Part shown: piece by piece, positions 6,922 to 14,089 of the stretch
Layout: the number at the start of each line of letters is the position of its first letter
Numbering within the stretch: the first letter of the stretch is position 1
Translations under genes and position numbers: made by a program
The notes under the pieces: generated by a model
The model's input: the letters and a program-made list of their open reading frames with translations, nothing else
Told to the model about the DNA's origin: nothing
Database searches by the model: none
From: a virus
DNA: 37,733 nucleotides
IMG/VR virus record: IMGVR_UViG_3300042892_000556
Location: 1 to 37,733 of that record
Strand: one strand, 5' to 3'

Positions 6922-7343
6922 TGCCATTGGGTTGGGTTGACTTAGAGCGCATGAAACGTGTAGAAGCTAAAGCCAACGAGCTTGGGTTTAAATTTACCAG
7001 TGGCAATTCTGGGTGGGTTGATGGCGATAGAACAAATCAAATGATTTATGTAAAACCCAAAGACGATTGCTTACCACATTATAGTCGCGATGCGCAATTA
7101 TACTGTGGTACACTTGAATCAATCGAAACTTGGTTAGAAGGTTTACAGTTTGCACGTAACTATGATGAGACGCTAAAACTTGGCAACGACAAAAAACGTT
7201 CAGAACGTGAACAAGTTGAACGTAATCGACAACTGTTGCAAATGGTCAAGACTGGTAAGAAAGTTGAAGGTAAAATTGGGGTTGATATAACCCCTTATGA
7301 AATTAGCGTAGATGACGTTGATTACGATGAGATACCATTTTAA
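6921..7343 (+). CDS. Hypothetical phage protein
   Basis: This encodes 140 residues with GGAGAAACG shortly before the ATG. The N-terminal half (LERMKRVEAKANELGFKFTSG, then MIYVKPKDDCLPHYSRDAQLY) looks like a small alpha/beta domain. Residues about 95-115 form a charged helix (KKRSEREQVERNRQLLQMVK). The acidic C-terminus (VDDVDYDEIPF) resembles a short peptide that could bind a partner protein; single-stranded DNA-binding proteins end in a similar acidic-Pro-Phe tail. That likeness is suggestive only. It is the last gene before promoter P4. Confidence 0.65.
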   Translation: MPLGWVDLERMKRVEAKANELGFKFTSGNSGWVDGDRTNQMIYVKPKDDCLPHYSRDAQLYCGTLESIETWLEGLQFARNYDETLKLGNDKKRSEREQVERNRQLLQMVKTGKKVEGKIGVDITPYEISVDDVDYDEIPF

Positions 7344-7372
7344 TTGACTTTTTGGTAAATTGATAGTATAAT
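7344..7372 (+). promoter_or_regulatory. Sigma70-type promoter P4, likely leaderless
   Basis: TTGACT (7344-7349), 17 bases, TATAAT (7367-7372). The ATG of the next gene is at 7380, seven bases after the -10 box, which is where transcription normally starts. The transcript would therefore begin at or next to the start codon. It shares TTGATAGTATAAT with P2 and P3, and TTGACTTTT with P1. Confidence 0.88.
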
Positions 7373-7379
7373 TGCTATA

Positions 7380-7520
7380 ATGAAACATGCAAAGAAAATT
7401 AAAATGAAGTTACGCAGTCACTATGTTCTGTTCAACAAAGATTTACCTTTTAAGGCTAAAGTAGAACGCGACCGTACCAAGTACACACGCAAATCTAAAC
7501 ACCGCAAGGACTTAGAATGA
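7380..7520 (+). CDS. Small basic phage protein (46 residues)
   Basis: The ATG at 7380 lies at the expected transcription start of P4, with no room for a ribosome site. The protein is very basic (MKHAKKIKMKLRSHY at the start; TKYTRKSKHRKDLE at the end). The KYTRKSKHRK ending resembles small basic proteins seen in many T4-like phages, where a K-Y-[ST]-R-K motif is common. A nucleic-acid or ribosome contact would suit the charge, but no function is known. The stop overlaps the next start by four bases (ATGA). Confidence 0.7.
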   Translation: MKHAKKIKMKLRSHYVLFNKDLPFKAKVERDRTKYTRKSKHRKDLE

Positions 7521-7639
7521 AATTAACACGCGAAGAAATCTTAGCTATTGCCAAAAAGCATTGTATGGAATATGTTCACGAGACATTCCTAATGCGCTTT
7601 GTTGAAGAAGTCGTCAAAGCAGAACAAACAAAGAAATAA
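7517..7639 (+). CDS. Small helical phage protein (40 residues)
   Basis: The frame opens with ATGA, sharing four bases with the previous stop, and closes with TAATG, sharing one base with the next start. The 40-residue product (MKLTREEILAIAKKH, then EYVHETFLMRFVEEVVKAEQ) is predicted to be two amphipathic helices. Tight coupling on both sides and the fact that it fills the gap exactly support a real gene. The function is unknown. Confidence 0.65.
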   Translation: MKLTREEILAIAKKHCMEYVHETFLMRFVEEVVKAEQTKK

Positions 7640-8013
7640 TGAAATATGATTTAGAAGCTGAGATAGCGGCCACTCCTGCGCTAGTTGAGAAAATTAAATC
7701 TCGTAATGATTATGCACAGAACTTGTATGCTGCTTTCTGTAATATGCGTTGGCAAAAGACTGAAGTATTTCCTATTCTAAGTGATGAGTTATGGAGTGTT
7801 AGTTGGCGTAGTGCTGGTGGTATTGTAGCAGACCTGCGTGGTGAAGGTGACTACTTAAGTTGGTACTGTAGCGGTATGGGCGGCTTTAACTTTATTAAAG
7901 ACGACTTTGAAGAGCTTATGACCAGAGGGTATGTTTCAGAAAGTACAGTAACAGAAGAAATATTACACGATTTGAAACAATTAGGATGGCACCCTGTGCC
8001 TTGGGAAGATTAG
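7639..8013 (+). CDS. Conserved-looking phage protein
   Basis: This encodes 124 residues. The most striking stretch is residues about 28-85: AFCNMRWQKTEVFPILSDE, then WSVSWRSAGGIVADLRGEG and DYLSWYCSGMGGF, with many Trp, Cys and Gly residues and the look of a strongly conserved compact domain. I remember similar sequences as hypothetical proteins in aquatic phages. No catalytic motif is evident. The gene is coupled to the 40-residue gene upstream and is followed after eight bases by the next gene with its own AGGAG. Confidence 0.7.
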   Translation: MKYDLEAEIAATPALVEKIKSRNDYAQNLYAAFCNMRWQKTEVFPILSDELWSVSWRSAGGIVADLRGEGDYLSWYCSGMGGFNFIKDDFEELMTRGYVSESTVTEEILHDLKQLGWHPVPWED

Positions 8014-8021
8014 GAGAACGT

Positions 8022-8372
8022 ATGTCAGTATATCAAAGTTTTAGTTATAGTCCAACAGAGTTAGCAGAGCAAATGTCTAGTGCTACCCAAGACACACTTG
8101 CTTACTTGTGGAAGAACAAGTACATCACTACAGAACAGTATAACGAATTGTCAGGTAAACTGATGGTTATGGCTGTACCCAACAAGCGAGGATTTGGTCG
8201 TAAACTGTTAGAATACTTCTTTGGAGATAATGCAGATGACAACGCCTGGGTGTTTCCTATCGTAGAAGTAGCAACACATTATGCTTCTGCTACACCAGAG
8301 AAGCCTAAGAACGTAACTCGACTTAAAGCCAAACCTAAGTTAGAGGTTGTTGACAATGATAAAACTACTTGA
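8022..8372 (+). CDS. Hypothetical phage protein
   Basis: This encodes 116 residues from the ATG at 8022, where AGGAG (8012-8016) gives a strong ribosome site; an upstream start at 7986 would lie inside the previous gene. Residues 1-50 are helical (YSPTELAEQMSSATQDTLAYL, which would be an odd length for a single helix unless broken at the Ser/Thr). Residues about 54-85 hold KRGFGRKLLEYFFG and a Trp/Phe strand. The C-terminal 30 residues are Lys/Pro-rich and probably disordered. No family is recognised. Confidence 0.65.
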   Translation: MSVYQSFSYSPTELAEQMSSATQDTLAYLWKNKYITTEQYNELSGKLMVMAVPNKRGFGRKLLEYFFGDNADDNAWVFPIVEVATHYASATPEKPKNVTRLKAKPKLEVVDNDKTT

Positions 8373-8389
8373 TTTATTACTAGTCGGGC

Positions 8390-9016
8390 ATGAAGATACT
8401 AACCAACGGCTGTAGTTTTACAGCCCTTAGCCCTTATCCAACTTGGCCTTACCTATTAGGTACAGACGCTGTTAAAAACTTAGCCGAGCACGCCGCAGGT
8501 AATCAGTGGATATGTCATAGCACTATAGCAGAACTAAGTGAAAACTCGTACGATCTGGTGTTGGTAATGTGGAGTGGATTAGAACGGTCAGATTGGACCG
8601 TAGAAGAGGACGTTTACCTACAATCTACAGGGTTTAAATCAGTCAACAACTTTGGCATACACTACCTACACAACGAGCAAGATTTGTTTAAGCAATCAAG
8701 TGTAGCTGTAGGACAGCGTGAACGTGTGTTTAACAGTTTAATACATATAATCAGCTTACAAAGCTATCTACAGGCACATAACATCAAATACAAATTTATG
8801 AGTTATATGAACGTTTGGGAAGATGTATACGGGTTAGGACTTGAATACTTGGATTGTCAAATTGACTTTAGTCAATGGATATTTACAGATAAAGATCGCA
8901 ATGGCTTGTTTGAATTAAGTCAAGATAGTAAACTATATATAGCAGATGGATATCATCCAAACGAACAAGCCCACCAACAGTGGGCAGAACTAATAAGAAA
9001 GTCAATTAATGCTTAA
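8390..9016 (+). CDS. SGNH/GDSL hydrolase-like protein
   Basis: This encodes 208 residues. The N-terminal strand ends in the nucleophile block TNGCSFTA with Ser9, and the C-terminus holds DGYHPNEQAH with Asp186 and His189, the DxxH of the family. SGNH enzymes remove or transfer acyl groups on sugars, lipids or peptidoglycan. Five more such proteins lie in the right half and one at 13083. The oxyanion Gly and Asn blocks are not obvious; LVMWSGLERSD stands where the Asn block would be. The protein lacks a signal peptide, so it acts in the cytoplasm or on the virion. Its start follows the previous stop by 17 bases. Confidence 0.8.
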   Translation: MKILTNGCSFTALSPYPTWPYLLGTDAVKNLAEHAAGNQWICHSTIAELSENSYDLVLVMWSGLERSDWTVEEDVYLQSTGFKSVNNFGIHYLHNEQDLFKQSSVAVGQRERVFNSLIHIISLQSYLQAHNIKYKFMSYMNVWEDVYGLGLEYLDCQIDFSQWIFTDKDRNGLFELSQDSKLYIADGYHPNEQAHQQWAELIRKSINA

Positions 9017-9281
9017 ACATGGCGAAGTTAATCCCTTAAATGTACACGGCTTACGCGAGATAAGTTGGTGTCCTCCACACTTTGAACAGGTAAAGTTTGA
9101 ATTGTGGGTTACTGAAAAAATGATCAGCAGTTGGATCTACGAAAACCTAGTAGGTCGTTTTTATATAGGTCCCACTGATGACAGTGGCAAACGTCAAATT
9201 ATGATAGGGTTTGAAAATGCCAGCGAAGCTACCTATTTTAGTCTTTACCTTCCTCAGATAAATCCCAACGATTACTTCTAA
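9009..9281 (+). CDS. Conserved small phage protein
   Basis: This encodes 90 residues and overlaps the SGNH gene by eight bases (ATGCTTAA). It is aromatic-rich: ISWCPPHFEQVKFEL, WIYENLVGRFYIG, then EATYFSLYLPQINPNDYF. The pattern is a small beta-rich domain with one helix. The function is unknown. It is the last gene before a 62-base gap that holds no hairpin and no sigma70 promoter. Confidence 0.65.
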   Translation: MLKHGEVNPLNVHGLREISWCPPHFEQVKFELWVTEKMISSWIYENLVGRFYIGPTDDSGKRQIMIGFENASEATYFSLYLPQINPNDYF

Positions 9282-9343
9282 GAAATTTTACCATCGGTCA
9301 TTTAGTTGTTAAATAAAATTGTCCCCTAAGGAGAATTTATTAA

Positions 9344-9583
9344 ATGGCGAAACAAGAACAACCACAAGAAACTACTGCTGAGCAAACTCAAACGCAAGCA
9401 CCTAGTTTAACCCTACAAGATCTAGTGCTAGTTGCACAGATCATTCAAATTGGCAGTCAACGCGGTACATTCCGTGCTGAAGAATTAGCTGATGTTGGTA
9501 CGTTATATACCAAACTTATCGCTTTCTTACAAGCGACTGGTGCATTAACACCAGCAAAAACCGAGGAAACAAAAAATGATTAA
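9344..9583 (+). CDS. Small helical phage protein with Gln-rich start
   Basis: This encodes 79 residues with a strong ribosome site (CCTAAGGAGAA) about 10 bases upstream. The first 22 residues are Gln/Thr-rich and probably disordered. The rest (LTLQDLVLVAQIIQIG, then FRAEELADVGTLYTKLIAFLQ) is two or three hydrophobic helices. I recall a similar protein as a conserved small gene of aquatic T4-like phages, next to the two genes that follow here. No function is known. The next gene overlaps by eight bases. Confidence 0.7.
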   Translation: MAKQEQPQETTAEQTQTQAPSLTLQDLVLVAQIIQIGSQRGTFRAEELADVGTLYTKLIAFLQATGALTPAKTEETKND

Positions 9584-10277
9584 GCACGTTGGCAAACATA
9601 ATCAACGCAAGATTGCAATTGTATATCGTAAAGTGCCAGATGAAGGTCATATGGCTTTAGTAATGTACACAGACAACTTACCAATGATGGTACATGATGA
9701 AGCTATGAAAGTATTAGAAAGCGAAGTAGGACAAAATGCTAAGGAATTAGCAGATGCTCTATTCCGTCACATTATGCCAGATGGTACTAACTGTCTACAG
9801 CATATCCACAAAGCTGGTTACCTAAAGAAAGTTCCATGTAACCAAGTTATTGTAACTCCTACTGCTAAATCAACAGTACGTTTAGATGAATTAAATGACA
9901 TTTTAGACAAACTAGAAGCAGGCGGCGAGGCAGCTCAACGCTTAGATGACATTGATAAAAATCGTGGTATCAAAGGTGTTAAACAACAAGGTCGTGAACT
10001 TGGTATGCCGGCAGAACCATTTACAGGTACTCCAACTACATCAGCTGATGTAGCAGGTGTATTAAGCGACGCTGAAATTGCTCAACAGCGCATTGGTCAA
10101 GCTACTCGTATGGAAGCTGAAGCTAAAGGTTTATTAGCAGAAGCAAAACGTCTAAAAGCAGAAGCAGCAAGTTTAAAACCTGTAGCTGTTAAGAAAGCAA
10201 CACCAGCCAAAGCTAAAACAACAACACCAAAGGCTACAGATGGCAGAGCAACCAAAACCAAAAAAGCCACAGCGTAA
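9576..10277 (+). CDS. Conserved T4-like phage protein with Ala/Lys-rich tail
   Basis: This encodes 233 residues. Residues 1-130 form a folded domain (MIKHVGKHNQRKIAIVYR, MALVMYTDNLPMMVHDEAM, then IVTPTAKSTVRLDELNDIL). Residues about 170-200 make a regular helix of Glu, Ala and Lys. The last 35 residues are Lys/Ala/Thr/Pro-rich, resembling histone-H1-like nucleic-acid-binding tails. I remember homologous N-terminal domains in cyanophage and related myovirus genomes, where they sit near structural genes, but the role is not known to me. GAGGAAAC gives a good ribosome site. It overlaps the next gene by 38 bases. Confidence 0.75.
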   Translation: MIKHVGKHNQRKIAIVYRKVPDEGHMALVMYTDNLPMMVHDEAMKVLESEVGQNAKELADALFRHIMPDGTNCLQHIHKAGYLKKVPCNQVIVTPTAKSTVRLDELNDILDKLEAGGEAAQRLDDIDKNRGIKGVKQQGRELGMPAEPFTGTPTTSADVAGVLSDAEIAQQRIGQATRMEAEAKGLLAEAKRLKAEAASLKPVAVKKATPAKAKTTTPKATDGRATKTKKATA

Positions 10278-10587
10278 AAGCAGTAAGAAAATTACATTGA
10301 GCAAAAACAAAAGTTGGAAAGATATAGTCGAAGGTGTCGATAAGAAAGAAGTACCTATACATATACTACAAGAAATTGAAGTAAAATTAATAGATGGTAC
10401 TAATATCAGCATCGACGTTAAAAAACTAATCGAAGACGGGATGGACCCTACAGCCATTGAGGAATTATTAGACCTTAAGTTTAATGAACTCGATGCTTAT
10501 ATTGAGAATGTTGATTTCTTAATTGACATTGCTAAAGTGGTAGATGCTATCCAACCAGAAACAGACAAGGTACTTAAAGGTCTATGA
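10240..10587 (+). CDS. Conserved T4-like phage protein, basic start
   Basis: This encodes 115 residues. The first 28 are very rich in Lys, Pro and Ser (KPKKPQRKSSKK), and the rest is acidic and well structured: WKDIVEGVDKKEVPIHILQ, then VKLIDGTNISIDVKKLIEDG, then helices ending DFLIDIAKVVDAIQPETDK. I recall similar proteins beside homologues of the previous gene in marine myoviruses, which suggests that the pair works together. The function is unknown. It overlaps the dihydrofolate reductase gene by four bases (ATGA). Confidence 0.75.
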   Translation: MAEQPKPKKPQRKSSKKITLSKNKSWKDIVEGVDKKEVPIHILQEIEVKLIDGTNISIDVKKLIEDGMDPTAIEELLDLKFNELDAYIENVDFLIDIAKVVDAIQPETDKVLKGL

Positions 10588-11081
10588 TTTGTTCAATTCT
10601 CGCTAGCACCAGCTTAGGGGGCATAGGCAATCGTGGTACCTTGCCTTGGCCAAAACATAAAGAGGATCTTTCCTGGTTTAAAGAACATACTACAAATAAT
10701 ATCGTAGTTATGGGACGTAACACTTGGGAAGATCCAATGATGCCCAAACCTTTACCAAATCGCACCAACTACGTGGTCAGCAGTCACCATGTGGCTAAAG
10801 AATACCAACACCAAGTACGTTGGATTCCTGGCACGCCTGTAGAAGCTATTAAACAGGTACAAAAGTCTAACCCAACGCAAGATGTATTTGTCATTGGCGG
10901 GCAAAAGCTATATGACGCTACCACTGATATTGTAGAACGTGTTTATCTAACTCGTATGAAGGGCGATTACTGGTGTGATACACGTATTAACTTAGAACGT
11001 TATCTAAGTTGTTTCCGTATTATGACAGTGCGCCCAGGCACTAACTGTACCTATGAAATATGGGACCGTGTACTCTTTTAG
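10584..11081 (+). CDS. folA: Dihydrofolate reductase
   Basis: This encodes 165 residues, the usual length for bacterial and phage dihydrofolate reductases, which reduce dihydrofolate to tetrahydrofolate with NADPH. The family blocks are in order: ILASTSLGGIGNRGTLPWP at the N-terminus (substrate and loop region), IVVMGRNTWED (NADPH site), TNYVVSS, and VFVIGGQKLYD near residue 105. The enzyme restores the folate used up by the thymidylate synthase encoded next. The gene is coupled by ATGA to the one before it, but thymidylate synthase has its own promoter, P5, only two bases after this stop codon. Confidence 0.95.
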   Translation: MICSILASTSLGGIGNRGTLPWPKHKEDLSWFKEHTTNNIVVMGRNTWEDPMMPKPLPNRTNYVVSSHHVAKEYQHQVRWIPGTPVEAIKQVQKSNPTQDVFVIGGQKLYDATTDIVERVYLTRMKGDYWCDTRINLERYLSCFRIMTVRPGTNCTYEIWDRVLF

Positions 11082-11082
11082 G

Positions 11083-11111
11083 TTGACAAACCATAGCATA
11101 TCTGTTATAAT
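11083..11111 (+). promoter_or_regulatory. Sigma70 consensus promoter P5, likely leaderless
   Basis: TTGACA (11083-11088), 17 bases, TATAAT (11106-11111): an exact consensus match. The thymidylate synthase ATG starts at 11118, seven bases after the end of the -10 box and at the expected transcription start. No ribosome site fits in the six bases between. It lacks the TTGATAG block of P2-P4. Confidence 0.9.
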
Positions 11112-11117
11112 AATACA

Positions 11118-11996
11118 ATGAAACCTTACCTCAATTCTCTAAAATATGTTTTAGACAACGGCACTGTGCGAGAAGATCGTACGGGTACTGGCACTATTGG
11201 TGTATTTGGCATGCAGTCGCGCTACGATCTAAGCAAATCCTTCCCCGCAGTTACTACTAAGAAACTTGCATTCAAAGCCTGCCTCAGTGAACTGTTATGG
11301 TTTATTGAAGGTAGCGGTGATGAACGCAGACTAGCAGAAATCCTATATGGAGATAAGCTAGAGCATCGCAAAACTATCTGGACTGACAATGCCCTATCTA
11401 AGTATTGGATTTCTAAGTCTAAGTACCAAGGCGACCTAGGTCGTGTCTACGGCGTACAATGGCGGCACTGGCGTACACAACTTAAACGCTGGATTAGTTC
11501 AAGCGAAAGCCAACCCGTTGAGATAGATCAACTACTCGAATTGGTAGAAGGTATAAAGAAAGATCCATACGGACGTAGACATATTCTAACTGCTTGGAAT
11601 CCAGGTGAGTTAGATCAAATGGCTTTACCTCCTTGTCATTGTTTTGCACAGTTTTACGTAAGTGCAGATAATAAGTTGTCGTGTCAAATGTATCAGCGAT
11701 CATGCGATATGTTTTTAGGCGTGCCTTTTAACATAGCGTCCTACAGCCTGCTAACGCATATGGTAGCCCAAGTGTGTGGCCTTGGGGTAGGCGAATTCGT
11801 TCACGTACTCGGTGATGCTCACATATATTTGAATCATGTAGATCAGGTAAAAGAACAACTTTCACGTGAGCCCTTACCTGCACCACAACTTTGGATTAAT
11901 CCAGCTGTTACAGATATTACTAAATTTACTATGGAAGACTTTAGACTAGATGGATACACAAGCCTTGCAAGTATCAAAGCCCCAATGGCGGTATGA
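11118..11996 (+). CDS. thyA: Thymidylate synthase
   Basis: This encodes 292 residues, about 28 more than the Escherichia coli enzyme. It methylates dUMP to dTMP using methylene-tetrahydrofolate. Visible blocks are DRTGTGTIGVFG (about 20-31), ELLWFIEGS, GRVYGVQWRHW, the catalytic Cys173 in LPPCHCFAQFY, and RSCDMFLGVPFNIASY. The Asn205 in the last block is the residue that favours dUMP; dCMP hydroxymethylases carry Asp there. The C-terminus (APMAV) resembles the conserved end needed to close the active site. All this points to a normal thymidylate synthase rather than a DNA-hypermodification relative. It is probably translated from a leaderless transcript of P5. Confidence 0.96.
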   Translation: MKPYLNSLKYVLDNGTVREDRTGTGTIGVFGMQSRYDLSKSFPAVTTKKLAFKACLSELLWFIEGSGDERRLAEILYGDKLEHRKTIWTDNALSKYWISKSKYQGDLGRVYGVQWRHWRTQLKRWISSSESQPVEIDQLLELVEGIKKDPYGRRHILTAWNPGELDQMALPPCHCFAQFYVSADNKLSCQMYQRSCDMFLGVPFNIASYSLLTHMVAQVCGLGVGEFVHVLGDAHIYLNHVDQVKEQLSREPLPAPQLWINPAVTDITKFTMEDFRLDGYTSLASIKAPMAV

Positions 11997-12273
11997 ACGC
12001 CCGCATCGTGTACGTTTCTTCACTGAAAGCGTACACATCAATGACGCATATAATAAACACGATAACGAACTCTATTGGGAAGTTGCTAAACAGTTTAGCT
12101 TAACTCCGAAATATCAATGGGTAGAGGCTAACGGAATTGATCTACAATTTAATATAGATAATCGTGCGCAGGATTGGCATAAGCAGATTAGGTTCTATGG
12201 TGATCTTACAGAAGCTGAGTATGTAGATTATTGTTTAAGATTTTTTGATCATCACGACGAGGCCTGGAAATGA
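11950..12273 (+). CDS. Hypothetical phage protein overlapping thyA
   Basis: This encodes 107 residues if the ATG at 11950 is used, overlapping thyA by 47 bases. No later ATG lies near the N-terminus, so the true start could be this ATG or a TTG at 11965. The protein is rich in Trp, Tyr, His and Asp (YNKHDNELYWEVAKQF; FFDHHDEAWK) and acidic toward the end. I do not recognise a domain. Its stop overlaps the next start by four bases (ATGA). Confidence 0.65.
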   Translation: MDTQALQVSKPQWRYERPHRVRFFTESVHINDAYNKHDNELYWEVAKQFSLTPKYQWVEANGIDLQFNIDNRAQDWHKQIRFYGDLTEAEYVDYCLRFFDHHDEAWK

Positions 12274-12911
12274 AAGTATACAAAAACAAATATCGATATC
12301 ATTGGATAAGCCCTTATACAGTCTGTGAAAAGATCTGCTGGTGGCGTGAGATAGACTATGACGAGCCTTGGGTTAAACGGGTCAATAAAGTATTAGAGCC
12401 TGTGTGTACACTATTGCGCAAGTTCTTTGATATTGTACATCCTAAAGTCGACTACGTTAAGATTGATTACTGGGACGTGTGGTCAATGGACAGTACCTTA
12501 AGTCCAATCATCTTACCTATGCTTAAGAAACTACAAGAAGTCAAACACGGTGCTCCGTTTGTTGAAGACGAAGACGTACCAGAACGTCTACGCAGTACAA
12601 CCAAAGCCGCAGTTAAAAGTAAAAAGAATGATTGGGACACTGACTGCAATCACTTTAAACGTTGGGATTGGGTCTTAGATGAAATGATTTGGGCATTTGA
12701 ACAACTGTGTGATGAAGACCATGACGCACAGTTTCACACAGGAGTAACTGATCGATACTTCACCGAGCCCGACGAAAACGGGTTAAGTGAATGGAAAAAA
12801 GGTCCTAACGATACAAGTAAGTTTGATAAGAAAGGTTGGACTAAACACCACGCACGTATCAGTAACGGTACACGCTTATTTGGCAAATATTACCAAGCAC
12901 TTTGGGATTAA
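12270..12911 (+). CDS. Conserved T4-like phage protein
   Basis: This encodes 213 residues. The sequence is full of conserved-looking aromatic and acidic residues: YHWISPYTVCEKICWWREID, then VKIDYWDVWSMDSTLSPIIL, EDVPERLRST, and HFKRWDWVLDEMIWAFEQL. I remember proteins with the DVWSMD...LSPI pattern from many aquatic myoviruses, always without known function. No membrane segment is present. The conserved Trp/Asp pattern suggests a structured enzyme or binding domain, not a filler protein. The gene is coupled to the previous one by ATGA. Confidence 0.78.
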   Translation: MKVYKNKYRYHWISPYTVCEKICWWREIDYDEPWVKRVNKVLEPVCTLLRKFFDIVHPKVDYVKIDYWDVWSMDSTLSPIILPMLKKLQEVKHGAPFVEDEDVPERLRSTTKAAVKSKKNDWDTDCNHFKRWDWVLDEMIWAFEQLCDEDHDAQFHTGVTDRYFTEPDENGLSEWKKGPNDTSKFDKKGWTKHHARISNGTRLFGKYYQALWD

Positions 12912-12921
12912 GGAGAGTAAA

Positions 12922-13083
12922 ATGGCATCACTTAAAGACTTAGTTAAGCAAGCATTAGAAAAGAAACAAGCAGAACAACACGGGACTAACACAGACCTTA
13001 CTGTAGATACTGGTAAGTCTAAACCTAAACAACAAGTAACAACTAATAAGCCAACTAAAAAATCTGCAGGTAGAGGCAGATAA
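12922..13083 (+). CDS. Small basic phage protein (53 residues)
   Basis: The ATG at 12922 is chosen because AAGGAGAG sits about 5 bases upstream; a longer frame from 12787 would lie almost wholly inside the previous gene. The first 18 residues form a helix (MASLKDLVKQALEKKQAEQ), and the rest is Lys/Thr/Pro-rich and probably disordered, ending AGRGR. The function is unknown. The stop shares a base with the next start (TAATG). Confidence 0.65.
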   Translation: MASLKDLVKQALEKKQAEQHGTNTDLTVDTGKSKPKQQVTTNKPTKKSAGRGR

Positions 13084-14066
13084 TGTCGTTAACTTTGTTT
13101 GTTGGTAGACAAAATTTAGGCAATAATAATTTTTATTTGGCCGCGCGAGCAAAATTATACGATAGGTCTGCTTATGTTATCGATAATAGCAATGCCAACA
13201 AACTGCATTATGGTACCTGCTATACTAGCCCAGAAGATGTGCCAGATATAAATCTATATATAAAAGTACTCGAATCTGCAAGTGAAATAATTTACTGCCC
13301 ACCCCCTTACACAAATTTTGATGTTAGCAATTCCTTTTATGAATCCACATTACTATCAGTCTGCGAGTTGAACGGCATTGCATTAACAAATGCACCGTTG
13401 GATATTTATAACGCTCAGACTGAAATTATGTTAGAACTACAAGATTTTAGAAAAAGTGATTATCCTCAAATATGGATAGCGGGCGGATCAGACACCTGGG
13501 GAGTCGGGTTAGAAGAAAATTCACAGCGTTATGGAGATATAATTGCTAAGGAATTAAATATGCCAGTAAGTACACTGGCTGCTGGGGGTGCATCAATTAT
13601 GTGGTGCGCGGATCAAATACTGCGATCAGATATTAGAAAAAACGATATTGTAATTATTGGACTTACCCCTGGTGGCAGATTTCCGTATTACAATTTAAAA
13701 GAAATAAAACATATTAATGTAAGCACACTACTTGAAGATTCTAAATTAGAAAAAGAAATAGACATAAAGATTTTAGATCACCCAACTATACGATATGCTG
13801 TAGTCTTGGCTGTGTATCAAGTATTAAATTTTTGCAATAAAATAGGAGCTAAATTAATAATAGCAGGAATTAGTATTGATTTAGAACTTTGGTTTCATCT
13901 TAAAAATATTCAAAATTATACACACCTAGCCAACATCGATTTTAGTTATAAGTTTCTCGACTATGGATTTGATAATATGCACCCAGGGCCGATAACACAT
14001 AAATTATACGCTAATCAAATATTAAAAAAATTAAATGAATATACCGCGGCTGACTCAACTAAGTAA
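13083..14066 (+). CDS. SGNH hydrolase-like protein with extra N-terminal domain
   Basis: This encodes 327 residues. The SGNH domain begins near residue 128: the nucleophile block WIAGGSDTWGVG places Ser136, and DNMHPGPITH gives Asp297 and His300. Between them VSTLAAGGASIMW supplies a Gly block and IVIIGLTPGGR the third block, with Thr where Asn is usual. The first 125 residues form a separate alpha/beta domain (MSLTLFVGRQNLGNNNFYLA at the start) of unknown role. Acyl removal or transfer on a sugar or lipid is the family activity. Base use is more AT-rich than in neighbouring genes. It stands just before the epimerase gene, which suggests a role in glycan building. Confidence 0.78.
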   Translation: MSLTLFVGRQNLGNNNFYLAARAKLYDRSAYVIDNSNANKLHYGTCYTSPEDVPDINLYIKVLESASEIIYCPPPYTNFDVSNSFYESTLLSVCELNGIALTNAPLDIYNAQTEIMLELQDFRKSDYPQIWIAGGSDTWGVGLEENSQRYGDIIAKELNMPVSTLAAGGASIMWCADQILRSDIRKNDIVIIGLTPGGRFPYYNLKEIKHINVSTLLEDSKLEKEIDIKILDHPTIRYAVVLAVYQVLNFCNKIGAKLIIAGISIDLELWFHLKNIQNYTHLANIDFSYKFLDYGFDNMHPGPITHKLYANQILKKLNEYTAADSTK

Positions 14067-14089
14067 AAAAATATAGGACAATTGAAAAA

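Noticed and set aside
9282-9343. TTAAATAAA in the gap before the gene at 9344 as a late promoter
   Set aside because: It differs from TATAAATA at two or more places, and similar strings are common in AT-rich DNA. I see nothing else in this 62-base gap except the ribosome site.
11118-11996. Thymidylate synthase homologue as a DNA-hypermodification enzyme (hydroxymethylase)
   Set aside because: The Asn that selects dUMP, the PPCH catalytic block and the C-terminal APMAV end are those of ordinary thymidylate synthases, and no other hypermodification gene is recognisable nearby.
12787-12921. Upstream extension of the 53-residue gene at 12922
   Set aside because: The 45 extra codons lie almost wholly inside the conserved gene 12270-12911 in another frame, and the AAGGAGAG site fits the ATG at 12922.
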